Below the pieces are notes generated by a model. The model was not told the origin of the DNA and made no database searches. It saw only the letters and a list, made by a program, of their open reading frames with translations. From Leucosporidium creatinivorum (Eukaryota; Basidiomycota; Microbotryomycetes; Leucosporidiales; Leucosporidiaceae), in NCBI GenBank assembly GCA_001600635.1, contig BCKL01000041.1, forward strand, positions 65,637 to 129,636: a DNA stretch of 64,000 bases, written 5' to 3'. The position numbers and the translations under genes are program-made. Of the stretch, positions 46,770 through 58,405 are shown piece after piece; the first letter of the stretch is position 1; the number at the start of each line of letters is the position of its first letter.

Positions 46770-48969
46770 ATGCACCAGCTGCACCGCTGGGACGAGCGAG
46801 ACTACGGCGCCAAGTTCGACTCCTGCGAGCCGGGCAGCGACTTTCCCTGCGGCAACCTCGTAAAGCAGTGCAGCTCTTCGAATCGGCTCAGCAGCTGATT
46901 GTCTCTCTAACACAGTACACCCCCGTCCTCCTCGCCGTGCTGCTCTCCAGTATCGCCCTCGGCCACATCCTCACCATCGCCGTCTGTCGGCTCACCCTCT
47001 GGCCTCTCGTCTCGCGCGGCAGGAGAGTGCATTGGAGGCGAGTCATCATCGTTGGAGCTGTGTTGGGACAAGTGCTGCAGACAGGTTTCGACTTGACTCG
47101 AGTGATCAAGGTGAGTAGCGGGCGAGATTCTCGTCATCGCCGAGCAGGGTGCGATTCGGCGTCGGGGAAGGGGCAGAGCTGACCCTCGGGCACAGATCTA
47201 CGCCTTCCACTTTGGCGACCGCAGCTACTGGCTTCGCCCTCGATGGGAGGACTCGGCAGCCTTCGCCGTCGGCAGTTTGCTGCAGAGCCAGACCCAGCTT
47301 TGCTTCACCGAGCGCGCTTTCGTCTACTCGGCGATGCTCAAGGTGTCGAAGCTCGTCAAGTGGATGGCGGCAGTCATCGTGCTGCTCTTCATCGTCGTTT
47401 CGTGCGGGATGGGTCTGGCCGTAGCCGTGCAGATCAAGGTGAGTCGCTCGGCGATTCTGGGTGGAGCGATGTTCTGCGGGGAGGGAGCTCACCACGCGGC
47501 CTGCTACACAGCTCCTCGATTCCCTCAAACACCTCTCCCCGGGCGATACTGCCGCCCCATTCTACGGCATCGCACTAGTCATCTGGGCGCTCACCTCGGC
47601 GGTCGTCGACGTCTTCCTCTGCACCGTCATGACCACCGAGCTGCTCTTAGCTAGGCGGCGGATAGGAGACAGCACCAAGAGCCATCGCCTACTCGCCGTG
47701 CTTCGTCAGATGGCTATTATCATGGTGGAGGCAGGGATCGTGTGAGTTGCTCGCCGACGACCCGGCTAAGACTGAGCAGGGGAAACATTGCTGACCCATC
47801 TATTGCTTGTCCAATAAAGTCTTGCCCTTGTTCAAGTCCTCACCGTCATCGCCTGGCTTGTACTGGCCGCTCAGCATAGCAGGTGAGCTCAAGCTCGTTC
47901 GCCGAGCATCCCCGTCTCGTAGCTAACACACAGCTTATAAGGGATCCTGCTTCAACTTGGATCTACCTTGTGCTCTTATGTCTCTCCAGGGTGTATACCG
48001 TAGGTTTGAGCACGGCTTTGGAGATTCCCCTTCGGCTGACGGCTGCCCTCGGCGCTTTCTAGATCACCTTCCTGCGCTTCTCGGCGACTACGCTTCCCCT
48101 CTCAGCCGAGTTCAGCCTCGGATCGCTCAGAAGCAATCACGTCGAAACGGTCGAGTACGACTGGGGCAAGGCTCGCTCGGAAGGCTCTGCATCGCGAGGG
48201 GCAGGAGTTCGGACCGTCACCGGGCTACCCTTGGACGTCCTCGGCGAGTCCGCACCACCCGCAACGCTCGACGAAGAAGGAGGACTCGCGCCCGAAAGTG
48301 CTCGATATCTTCGACACAAGACGAGCAGCGGTAGCAAGATGTCTCTCTCGCGGAAGCCTTCCCTTTCCACCGTCGACGAGCGCGTGAGCCGCCCCATCGC
48401 CTCTACCAGCCACACCTCCTCGCCAGACGACACGCTTCTCGAAGACAACGTATCGACTTTCCATTCGCCTTCCCGCGCCTACACCAGCCCTCATCACCCC
48501 CCTCGCATCCTCAACAGCTCTCCCAGCTTGAGCAGCTTCACCTTCCCCTTCGCCGGATCTAGCGAGGGTGACCGAGGGTCGCCTTCGGGTCGCGGTCGGA
48601 GGATGGGCAGGCGCTCTCATGAAGCGCTGAGCTACGGCCGAGCCGAGTCAGCCGGCGACGCGCGCTTCGACGAAGTCAGAGGAGTGAGTTCGGCGCTGGT
48701 CCTCAAGTCCTCGATAGCACAGCTAATCGCTTCCTATTCCACAGGGCTCGCTCGACATCTCTTCGCCAACTCCTTCGGAGCACACCGTCCTCGCCTCGAC
48801 TCGCTTCAGTCCACCTGGCTCTCCGAGCAGGCTCGGTCAACCTCGACAACGAATGGAGAACTTGGAGCGTACGGCGACCGAGGGAGCTGTACCGCTCGAG
48901 TCACCCTCCAGAGCCAGATTCAGGAGATCTGGAGGCGACCACGAGGGCATGGCGACGTCCTCGTTGTAG
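46770..48969 (+). CDS. multi-pass membrane protein, DUF6534-like (paralogue A)
   Basis: Eight exons: 46770-46859, 46916-47110, 47196-47438, 47512-47741, 47820-47882, 47942-47999, 48063-48683, 48745-48969; 574 residues. About seven membrane helices: YTPVLLAVLLSSIALGHIL, VIIVGAVLGQVLQTGFDL, the QTQLCFTERAFVYS pass, MAAVIVLLFIVVSCGMGLAVA, FYGIALVIWALTSAVVDVFL, VLALVQVLTVIAWLVLAA, WIYLVLLCLSRVYTITFLRF. The long cytosolic tail is Ser/Pro/Arg-rich with the block NHVETVEYDWGK. The helix pattern (a first helix pair, then an 'aF..GD' stretch, then Q-x-Q-C-F) is like the basidiomycete DUF6534 family, which has no known function; this assignment is tentative. Its closest visible relative is the inverted paralogue B at 52761-55078, with equal exon lengths (230 and 63 bases) in the core. 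Confidence 0.7.
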
Positions 48970-49372
48970 CTGGTGAGCTTCCTTCCTCGTTTCCAGCGAT
49001 CGCCGAGCTCCGAATTCAAGCTGACCAGCGCCTGCAGCTCGCAGATTCGCTTCTTACAACTTCGGCGGCCGTCTAGCACTTAGTCGTAGTCAGTCTTAGC
49101 TCCTTGATACACGAGACCTTGGAGCCTATAGCTAGCTCAACGAGAGAACAGTCCGAGCGAACGAGGTCCGGCTTTCCTTCGCCGAGAGCCAATGCACCGG
49201 CTCGCTGTGTCAATCCAGCTCCATTCTGCTCTGTAAGGCCGATCTCTGGACCTTTGGGTACAGGCTCCGAAGAGCTCGGACCCTCCTCCGAAAGTCGACC
49301 TCCTCCGCCGTTCGCCTCTTCTCCTTCTTGTTCTCCCTTACTTTTTCGTCTTCTGCACCTCGACAGCGCGCT
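48970..49372. promoter_or_regulatory. intergenic stretch: promoter of the ChAPs gene
   Basis: About 400 bases between membrane protein A and the exomer gene, same strand. No conserved frame; presumed 3' UTR followed by promoter. Confidence 0.4.
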
Positions 49373-52300
49373 ATGGAGGGGCTCAAGGACATTCCCGAAT
49401 TCTACGAGGTCGACCTGGGCGAATCGCTCATCTCTCGTACAGAAACTCTTGGTGAGCGTCCTCCCCCTCCTCCTTGACGAGCGATGCGCGTGGGCCTCGC
49501 TGGCCGTGAGACCAAGCTACAGCACGGTCAGCTCGAGCTATCAAGCTACATGCTTCTCTCTAGCTCTGTGCACGCCGCTCTGTAGCTCCCGTTGCCCGAG
49601 CGTCGCTCGACGTGGCCTCCCACCACCACAACACTGACCGCTGATCCCTCGCTGCTCTCCTACAGCTTCCTTCCGCGAGCTGGGACCACCAGATCTTTGT
49701 CACATCATCAAGACGACGGGCAAAGCTGGCAACAAGGATGTATGTATTGGATTCGCTGTTCCCTCTAGGCGCCCAGCCAGCTCACTCCTCTCGTCGCGCA
49801 CAGCTTGGATCCTACCACTACGTCTCTGGAGTGGATGGTGAGTCGAGTGTGCTGTCTTACAAGGATACAGCTGACATATTCGTCCTCAGCCTCATCGTCC
49901 GCTTCGCTCGCCGCCTACCTCAACTCTCTCACCTACACTGTCGAGGAGGCGCCCTCTTGGTTCTTCCAATCCAAGCCCTCCGGCGCATGGAAGATTCGCG
50001 GAGGAGCCTTCTGCTCGTTCAATGCGTTTAGTCGAGTGGACGTTCGCGTAGAGGTCAAGATCCCCGGTGGAGTCGAAGCCTACGTGATTGACGCGCGGGG
50101 CGAGCGGTGAGTGCGGTGTCGGGGCCGAGTGCTTGGGGTGCAGAAAGCTAATATGAGTCTTATTCTATAGTCACGAGGCAACGCCGCAAATGTGGCAGGA
50201 AGTCTACCTCTCGGCGCTTCTTCGAGCGATCCTTTACGCCGACGACGCCAACTACGTGAGTTGGCCTTCCAGTGCTGCTCTTTGGGGCGCAGGCTGACCT
50301 CCCTGTGTACTACAGCGTCTCGCTGGATTCCGCAAGCTCAATCCCATCACCACGCTCGAGGCAGAGCAGCGTTTCGTCGCAGCAGCCGAGGCGGCCTTCT
50401 TCAAGGGTGGGTTGATGCTCCTGTACAGCTTTCGTACCCTTGCTGATCCTCTCATTTCGATAGGATGGCAACTGGGCTCCGAGCCAGAGATCCAGGTCGC
50501 TACCGTCGTCTCCAACCACCTCACCTCAGGCATCATGAAGTACTTCGGCGATGCCTTCCGCTTCGGTCCGGCGGTCAACCTGTTTGAAAAGCTTGTCGTC
50601 AAGGAGGGAGAAGTGGCATGTCTACTAGCGCAGAGCTATCTCGGCATGAGTGAGTTGCTGGATGAGGTGTTGAGCGGAAGGCCGAGCTGATCCTCCTCCC
50701 TTCGCAGACGAGGAGGTCAAGGCTGTTCGCGTGCTGCAGGGCGCCCTTCAAAACCACCCACAATCCTACTCCCTCCTCCACGTCCAGTGCGACTTCCTCC
50801 GAACAAAAGACAAGCACGAGTGGGCGCTCAAGCTCGCCAAGCAGGCTGTCAACTGCGCTCCTTCCGAGTTTGTGACCTGGGCCAAGCTTACCGAGGTCAA
50901 CATGGAACTTGGACGCTTCTCCGATGTGAGTTGTAGCTTTCATCCGCTCGACTCACCTTCTCAGCACCGAAGGGGCTCGATAGCTGACCCGCTCCTCCAC
51001 AGGCTCTCCTCACCCTCAACTCCTGCCCCATGTTCACTTACAACGAGCGCGACCTTCACCGCATGCCCACCCCCGCCCGCTCCCACCTCCCCATGAAGGA
51101 CTTCATCGCCGCCTCGGGCATCCTCGACGACGAAGCCAACTCGGCCCACAACAACGACGCCGATGTCGCCCTCCTCCGCCTCCCTGCCCCGTCTCTTCGC
51201 GGAACATTCGCCAAAGCCTACGCTCTTCTCGCCAAGCTCGTCTCCCAGATCGGCTGGGACGAGCTGCTCAAGTGCCGGAGCCAGGTGTTCGTTATGGAGG
51301 AGGAGTATCGAATGCAGAAGGCCGCCGATCCAGCACCCGACTCGCCTGCTGGACCGTCAAGAAGCAATGGAGTGGATGGAGACGATGAGGAGGAGAAGGA
51401 GGGCTTTGGGCCGCTGGCGATTGAGGAGGACGAGGCCGACGACGATGCTTCGACGAGGGCATTGCACTCGGAGACCCCCGGCAACGCCACCGCTCCCGCC
51501 GATAGGCTTCCTACGCCCCCCAGCCCAGCGATTCCCACCATCAAGGTCTCGACCGAGTCGGATGGGGAGCGCGAGCGGGAGGCCATCATCGCCTTTGAGG
51601 ACAGCGCCGAGGGCAAGGCTTCGGTGTCGGGAGGCGAGGTGCCGGGCGTGGAGAAGCCGCAGACTGTGCATGGTGATCCCGAGGAGGCGCCAGCGACCGC
51701 CGCGACTGGAGCACCAGAGACGAGCGCCAGCGGAGTAAACGCTCCGGGGTCGTTCAGCAACAAGCGCCTCTGCGAGCGTTGGCTCGACAACCTCTTCATG
51801 GTTCTGTACGAGGTACGCACTTCTCTTGCTTGAGTGTAACTCGACCACCGCTGACTCCTCCTTCGACAGGACCTCCGCGTTTACACCATCTGGCGCGCCG
51901 AAGTCGCCCACTTCAAGGCGCAGCACCTCCCCTACCGCAAGACGGGTACCGAGTGGGAGATTCTTGGAGAGCTCGCCCAGCGCCTGCACCATAAGGAGGA
52001 GGCCAAGGATGCGTTCCAGCGCGCCCTCGACGCCAAGTTCTCGGCCAAGGCCTGGCTCAAGCTGCTCGAGTTCTACGCCGACGAGGGAGACGTGCAGCGC
52101 AGTCTCAACGCCGCTATCCGTCTATCCGCCTACCAGCACCGCTGGTACATGGAGAGCGCCGTGAGTTTCTCTACGCGTCGATCTTTGAGGCTCGGCGCTG
52201 ACACCACTTCGCCGATTTTTGCAGTACCCTACGGCGGTCGCTCACCAGCTGTTCAAGCTCATCAAGCGCGATGGCTTGGCCAAGATCTCTTACTCGCTGG

Positions 52301-52549
52301 TCTCGGTGCGTTGCCTTGCGCAGGTCTCTCGCTATTTCGGTGCTGACTCTCTCCTCGCGCTTCCCTTCCTCCTTGCTCTCGCAACTCGCCACCATAACAG
52401 ATGAACGTCCCTCAGGCTGTGCTTAAGGGTGTGATGCAGCCATACTTTGCCCACGCGCAGGCTTTCCGAGGTACGCCCTCTTCGGCGACGACCGTGATTC
52501 TCTCCCGCTGACGTTCATTCCTCTCACAGTCGAGGGATCCGATTTCTAA
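49373..52549 (+). CDS. exomer cargo adaptor, ChAPs family (Bch1/Bud7/Chs6 type)
   Basis: Cargo-binding subunit of exomer, which with Chs5 and Arf1 moves chitin synthase and other cargo from the trans-Golgi to the cell surface. Thirteen exons: 49373-49451, 49666-49739, 49804-49837, 49890-50106, 50171-50255, 50316-50406, 50464-50649, 50708-50925, 51003-51812, 51870-52160, 52225-52305, 52401-52470, 52530-52549; 751 residues, usual for the family. Landmarks are GPPDLCHIIKTTGKAGNKD, GSYHYVSGVDASS, TYTVEEAPSWFFQSKPSG, TPQMWQEVYLSALLRAI, TPR-like helices (YSLLHVQCDFLRTKDKHEWA; EFVTWAKLTEVNMELGRF), the conserved MPTPARSHLPMKDFIAASG, YALLAKLVSQIGWDELLKCR, CERWLDNLFMVLYEDLRVYT, and a tail ending VEGSDF. 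A low-complexity acidic insertion of about 130 residues splits exon 9. Only one ChAPs gene is seen here; yeast has four. Confidence 0.95.
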
Positions 52550-52760
52550 TAAGCTTCGAAGGGTTAACGAGGACGGCCGTAGTGCTGGCTAGTCCTTGCA
52601 GTGGACGTTGTTACATACTTTTCGCCAAACCTCTCCGCGAGCATGCCGAGACGATCTGAACGAGCGAGGTTGCAAAAACGAGTGACTGCAGTCGGCGTTC
52701 GAATACAGAGAAACAGAACAGAGTGTCCGTGCCCTCAAGCGCCACCTCGGATCGCCCAGC

Positions 52761-55078
52761 TCATGGCCTCAAGCCCTTCGCATCGGCGCAAGCCCAGGAG
52801 GCATCCGACTCTTTCCTTCCTGCACTGCTGTCGGTCGACGACGAGAAGGCGGTGGCGTTCGATCCCTTGCGAGAGTAGATGACTTGGCCGCACACGCTGG
52901 ACGGGGGGGAGGGGATGACGGTCGAGCCGAGGTCGATGAAGGAGGACTGACGACGGCAATGAGGGTTAGCGAGCAGAGAAGCAGAAGAGTCAGAGAAAGA
53001 CTCACTCCTCGCTGCTCTGAGCCAAAGTGCTGCTGCGAGCCAAACCTGTAGCTCGCCAACGTCCTCTCATCCTCCTCGTCTTCGAGCAGCTCGAGCAACG
53101 CCGAACCTCCGACGTCTGCAGACTCTCCACCCTCGACGCTCACCTCATTCTCCTCCATGATGTCGTCCGGGACCTCTGCACGAGGTCGGAAGCTTGTACG
53201 AAGGGGCGAGGTCGGTGGCGAACGCGAGCGCGAGGGCGAAGACGATTTGGAGCGAGGGGAGCGAGGAGGGGTTCTCGGCGCTGGGGGGAAGGTTGGGCGA
53301 TCCACGCCGCGAGACATGCGACCGAGGAAGGGTACAGGCGAAGCTGGAGGAGTGGAACGCTCCGAGACGACGGAGAGGGCGCGAGGGATGACCTTGAGCG
53401 AGCGAGGAGGGCTGGGTTCGGGAAAGGGCGGTTGGTAGGTCGAGGCGAGTATGTAGTGAGGTGAGGCGTCGAGAGGCAGTCCGGTGACGGTGATGGTGCC
53501 CTCGTTCGAAGAAGGGTTGGACGTCGACTCCTTCCCCCAATCGTACTCGACCGTCTCGACCACATTGTGGTGGTAGAGGTCGACTTGCGAAGTGGGTGCA
53601 GCGTTGGGAAGGCGGGAGGAGTGACGAGAGGAGAGGGCGGAGGGGGAAGTGAGAAGCATGTTGTAGTAGGTGAAGGTGTAGACCTTGGGGAGAAGGAGCA
53701 GAGCGAGGTAGACCCAAGAGGATTTGTCGCTGCGGGTCAGACGCCGAGGGTCAGCCAAGCACTCTGTTCTCTCCGACGCCAACTTACAGTCCAGCTCTGA
53801 TTGCTTCCACTTGCCAGATGATGGCGGTGGACGTCTGAGCGATGACGAGACTGCATGAGCGACGAGGTGCGGAGCAAGGCTCGTCAGCTTCGGCGGAGAA
53901 GAGACTCAAGAGTCGACCACTCACATAACGCCGGCTTCCACCAAGACTCTGACCATCCTCTTGAGCACCTGGTGAAGCTCCTTGCTCTTGATGCTACCGT
54001 GCGTGGCCTGTTTCGCCTTGAAGAGCTGGTGGGCGACGACAAGGAAGAGGATCGAATCGACTGCTGCGCCGAGGTAGAGCCAGACGAGGACCATGGTGTT
54101 GTACAGCGAGGAAGAAGGGTTTACCGGGGCTAGGCGCACGAACGATCCGAGTAGCTGTTGAGGTGCACGGTGACCGCCGAGGTCAGCTTTGATCCTCTTT
54201 CCTCATCGCCGAGGTCAGCTTTCGCCTCCTGCTCATCCCGTCTACCCTCCCTGCCAAGCGACCGGATCGAGCTTGCGATACAGCGTTCTGTAGCTCACCT
54301 TGATCTCCAGAGCGACTCCACACCCCATCGCAGCGCTTCCGAGGATACAGGCGAGCATGAGGCTGGTGAAGGCCCACTTGAGGATTGGAGGGACGTGGAC
54401 GGCCGAGGCATAGCTGAAAGTTCTTTGGAGGAAGAAGCACTGCGTTTGTAGCTGGATGAACACGCCGACGAAGGGAGCTGCAGCGTCTTCGAGCCTGCGA
54501 ACGACCGAGCCGAGCGGGTCAGCTCGAGCGCCTCGTAGAGCGTCCAAAGGAAGCGGGAGCTCGTTCACCTGGGCGTGATAAAGTAGGAAAGGTCTCCAAA
54601 GTTGAGGGCGAAGATCTATCAACGTGGTAGAAGCGAGCGATGCACAGCAATCAGCTCCCAGCTTTCCCTACCTCGCTGCTGCCTGCCTGTAGTGCGAGAG
54701 ACTCACAGATAGGACTCTACCCATGTCAAATCCAGTCTGTACACACTGCAGCACGAGCACCAACGCCACGAGAGCGCGCTTGCTTCCCCCTCTCGAGTCG
54801 GGGAACGCTTGCCAGCACCTCCCAGCGAGGATGAGCAGGCTGCCGAGAGCCATGCAGGACAGTAGCACCCCGAGCAGGATCGGCAGGAGCTATTGGCGAT
54901 AAGTAGCAAGTGATATCAGCGCACTGCACCACCCGGCGAGCCTCATACAGCGAGCGCGAGGTCGAAGCGGAGGACGTACGATTGCTGTGCAGTCGATGTG
55001 AGCGCAGAGGGCAGAAGGAGGCTGTACTGATGATTGCACTCCTCCTGCAGGCGCTGAGACTCCTGCCGAGCCCGACAT
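52761..55078 (-). CDS. multi-pass membrane protein, DUF6534-like (paralogue B)
   Basis: Eight exons: 54980-55078, 54707-54889, 54569-54615, 54299-54494, 53925-54154, 53788-53850, 53006-53729, 52761-52946; 575 residues. It parallels paralogue A segment by segment: LLPILLGVLLSCMALGSLL, VQTGFDMGRVL, FALNFGDLSYFITPR, QTQCFFLQRTFSYAS, AAMGCGVALEIK, the loop ending VLVEAGVI, LVIAQTSTAIIWQV, SSWVYLALLLLPKVYTFTYY, and in the tail NVVETVEYDWGKES. The exons of 230 and 63 bases are the same length in both. A has one 243-base exon where B has two (47 + 196), and B has one 724-base exon where A has two, so introns were gained or lost after the duplication. Function unknown; an integral membrane sensor-like or transport-like protein is all that can be said. 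Confidence 0.7.
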
Positions 55079-55300
55079 GCCGACGAGAGAAGAGCGAGAG
55101 ATGTGGAAGGAGGGAAAGAGAGATTGGGCGCTCAGTTCGTCGCTTCTCGACGAGCTCCGAAATCACCTCTCGTCTTGCAACCGATGAGGCTGGCAGGTCG
55201 TCCGTATATTCACATTTGACTTCCTACCATGTCTAAACAGCTGTCGAGCGTTGTAGCTTCGGCTGCTCTCTCCTCCCTTCTCCCTTCTCGGCCCTCCCTC

Positions 55301-58161
55301 TCACGACCGGTCCAAGCACTGGCACTTCTCCTTCACATGCACATCATCAGGACACTCGTCGGCGATTTTGGGATCCGAGCAGCCAAAGATGAGCGGCCAG
55401 GAGCGCTCGAGGTGGTGACCGAGCGCAGGGTTCGACTGTCCGCCCGAGCCGTTGGCGCCCCAGAGCTGTTGAGGGTGGGAGGGGAGGGAGAGACGGAGAG
55501 AGCGTAGAGATATAGCGTCGCAAGGAAGGGGTGCGAAGTGAGCGTTGAGCGAGTCGGGAGGTACAAGAGAAGGATCGAAACAGCGAAAGCGAGAGATCAG
55601 CTTCCGTCTCGAGGAAGCTAGAGAGCGAGGGTACTGACCTCATGGATCCAGTGACTATCTTCTGCTTCCATTAACTGGTCGAAAGCTTCGTAGCGGCTAT
55701 GGAGAGGAACAAGCGGTCAGAAGTCGTTTCTCGACGAAGGCTCGAAAGGCGACTCACTGGTACGCGTTGGCGAGAATCCTACTTTTCCGAACCTGGAACT
55801 GAGCCGACCATGCGGACTGTTATTATACGAGGGCGAGGACCGAAGAAGAGCGTCAGTAGCTGCTCGAAGCGGTCGCCGGAGGCTCGTAGCGCCGAACGCT
55901 CGAGAACTCACCAACGTGCCACCTTTGGGGCAAACCTCGCCTCTGAAAATGGCGTACAGATCCCGTACAAAGCCATAGTCTCCCGTTCCACGCCCATCAC
56001 CTCCACACTCCTGCGAAAGCGAGACGGAGAGTCAGCTCAAGCTCCGAGCAGGTGTCGTCTCCTTCTCCTCCAGCCTTAGACCCTCCGACTGACAGCACAG
56101 AAAGAGAAACAGCAGAAGCAGGTAGCACCACTCACATTCCTCATCATCGGCCCAAAGTGCGCAAACCCTGTATCGGGGCCTACGAGATCAATCCTCGGGT
56201 TGGCGATCCAATCCCAAGCCAAGTGGGGCTGGAGGAAGAAGGTGTGGTCGGCGAGGACGCGAGAGCGATGCAGGCCTTCTTTTGTTGAGGCGTCGAGGCC
56301 GCTGGGGAGGGTGAAGGAGGAGGGGTCGAGCGCCGAGGCGAGAGCGGCGATGGAGGAGTTGTAGTGGAGGAGGATATGCTGTGGACGAGGAGAGGGTCAG
56401 CGCAATCGTATAACAGTGAGGATATCCGGTGCCCACCTTGAGGTACGTAGCGCCCTCCCGACCGTAGTTCGGCAACGGGATCACCTCGTCCGAGCCGAGC
56501 AACTCCATCTTCTCCCTCAACTCCGCCTCCGACCTCGGTCCCTTATTATAGATCAGCACCCTAGTCTCCCTTTCCCTAATGAACGGCCGCTCTCGCATCG
56601 CCTGAATGTGATGCTTGGCCGCCGCCAAATCCTCGTCGTAATATGCAATGACCAGGTCGACCGAGCGGGATGTGGGAGCGGTGAAGGTGTGGCAGAGGGT
56701 CGAGCGGACGTTGGTGGGGAGGTAGGAGCAGGCGGCGGCGAGGGAGGTGGTGGTCGAGGGGGATTGAATGAAGTAGAAGAGGAGGGGAAGGAAGGCGAGG
56801 CCGATGAGCTTGCGCGAGGGATGTTTGCGAGGCGCGTCGGAGTAGTCGTGCGCGGAGGGGAGGTGTTCTTTGCTCCATCCTTCTCCCTTGGGAAGACCGA
56901 CCCTGCTGCTGATTTGCTGGACCGACTCGGACAGCTCGTCGTTGGTGGCTACCGTCGCGATTGTTCCGCCGGCGAGGATGACGGCCATTTGAAGCCAGTT
57001 GCTTCTCATCACGAGTCCTCCGCGGCCGAGAGTAGCCCAGGAGAGGAGGAGCAGGTTGCGTGGTAGGAGGGTGATGGCGGCTTGTAGAGGGGAGGAGAGA
57101 TTGTAGAGGGCGACGAGGAGCGAGATCTGTGCGCCGAGGGCCGAGAGGTGGAAGAGGAGGAGGTCGATGTACTCGTGGAAGGGCATCCATCCGAGAGAGT
57201 CGGTGGATCCATGGATGAGGCCGAGTATGAAGACGACGAGAGAGAAGCCGGTGGCCGACTGAAAGCGAGTTCGGCGAGAGGAAGGTCAGCGCTCGTCTTG
57301 CTCAGAGTTGCGGTATATCGAGCTCACAGTCGCACTCCCCATCAGAAATCTTCCCAGGTGTTCTTCTCCCAATCCCTCTTTAAACAACAGCATGCTAAGC
57401 GCCGCGAAGGGCAGCCTTAGGGCAGCGAGCGCCAGTCCAGCGTGTCGAGCGGGTACTCCGAAGAGTGCGAGACCGACGAGGAAAGCACTGGCGAGGCATG
57501 CGAGAGAGAATTTGGGCGCGAGCGGCGAGGGGTGGGAGATGGAGGAGAGGCTGGAGCTGAGAATAGGCGCGAGCGCCAGGAGGGTAGGGAGAAGGAAGAC
57601 CTGGGAGCGCGAGTAAGCATCAGTAGGACGCCGAGCGCGTAACAGAACTAGAGTAAACACCTCTACAGCTTGCCCAAGCTTTCCATCGAGCCACCTAGCC
57701 TGCCACAGGCCAAGGACCATAGCGACGGCGCTCGCGCCTCCCGACAACAACGCGAGTTTCCTAGTACGCTGCTCTTGAGGTCCATCACCTCGGCCGAGGC
57801 TGATCCGGTTGGCTCCACCTCCAAAGATTGACCGTGGTCGCAATACGCCATGGGCGAAGGCGAGAAAAGCGAGGAGCCCGAAATGGACGAAGGGAAGCGA
57901 AACGACGACGACGAGGGATTGGGTTGCGACGTGCGGGGCGAGGTAGGCTGATGTTGCACTACAGATGAAGAGGGAAACGAGCGCGATCAGAGCGGCCTGG
58001 TGGACGCCCGAGTTGCTGCTGCTGCCGGCGTTGGAGAGGCGAGGGTAGCTGGACGAGTCCTGGTCGTCTGCTAGCAAGCGGTCCACGTCCTGTAGCGTAG
58101 GATCATCGTCCACCGAGTACCGTACATGATCGCCCGTGGCGCTCGTCGGCGTTGAACCCAT
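55301..58161 (-). CDS. fusion of a ten-helix transporter-like domain with DUF3431
   Basis: Eight exons: 57661-58161, 57328-57600, 56437-57258, 56136-56378, 55912-56010, 55758-55816, 55639-55696, 55301-55465; 739 residues, all phases consistent. The first 370 residues hold about ten hydrophobic helices; the second half (HLSALGAQISLLVALYNLSS, then the AAITLLPRNLLLLSWATLG helix and WLQMAVILAGGTIATVAT) looks like the second repeat of drug/metabolite and nucleotide-sugar transporters. An eleventh helix (LIGLAFLPLLFYFI) leads to a C-terminal DUF3431 domain: VDLVIAYYDEDLAAAKHHI, RVLIYNKG, PLPNYGREGATYLKHI, HTFFLQPHLAWDWI, VGPDTGFAHFG, SAWSAQFQVRKSRILANAY, ending in HWIHELWGANGSG and several Cys. DUF3431 proteins of fungi are thought to resemble glycosyltransferases, though no activity is established. 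The link between domains is one long exon (56437-57258), so the fusion does not depend on a doubtful splice. Confidence 0.8.
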
Positions 58162-58405
58162 CCGACAAGGAGGGCTAGAAACTGGCGGAGGGAGAGAGGC
58201 GCCCGAGCTGCGAGCCGGGAAGTCAGTTAAATATCACCAACCTCCTTTTTCGCTGGCGACTATAAGCGAGTAGTAGCAGATCAGAAGGCTACTCTGTACA
58301 GCCTAACTCGGTTTCCGCCGAAATCCGCCCCCTTTCCAAAGCTGACCTTGCCCCGAAAGCCGAGCAGGTCTATCTCCCTCCTGCGATTCACTTGGTCTTC
58401 TCGAC
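58162..58405. promoter_or_regulatory. divergent promoter region, DUF3431 fusion / GGT
   Basis: The 244 bases between two start codons pointing apart; presumed shared promoter. No separate element can be assigned. Confidence 0.45.
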
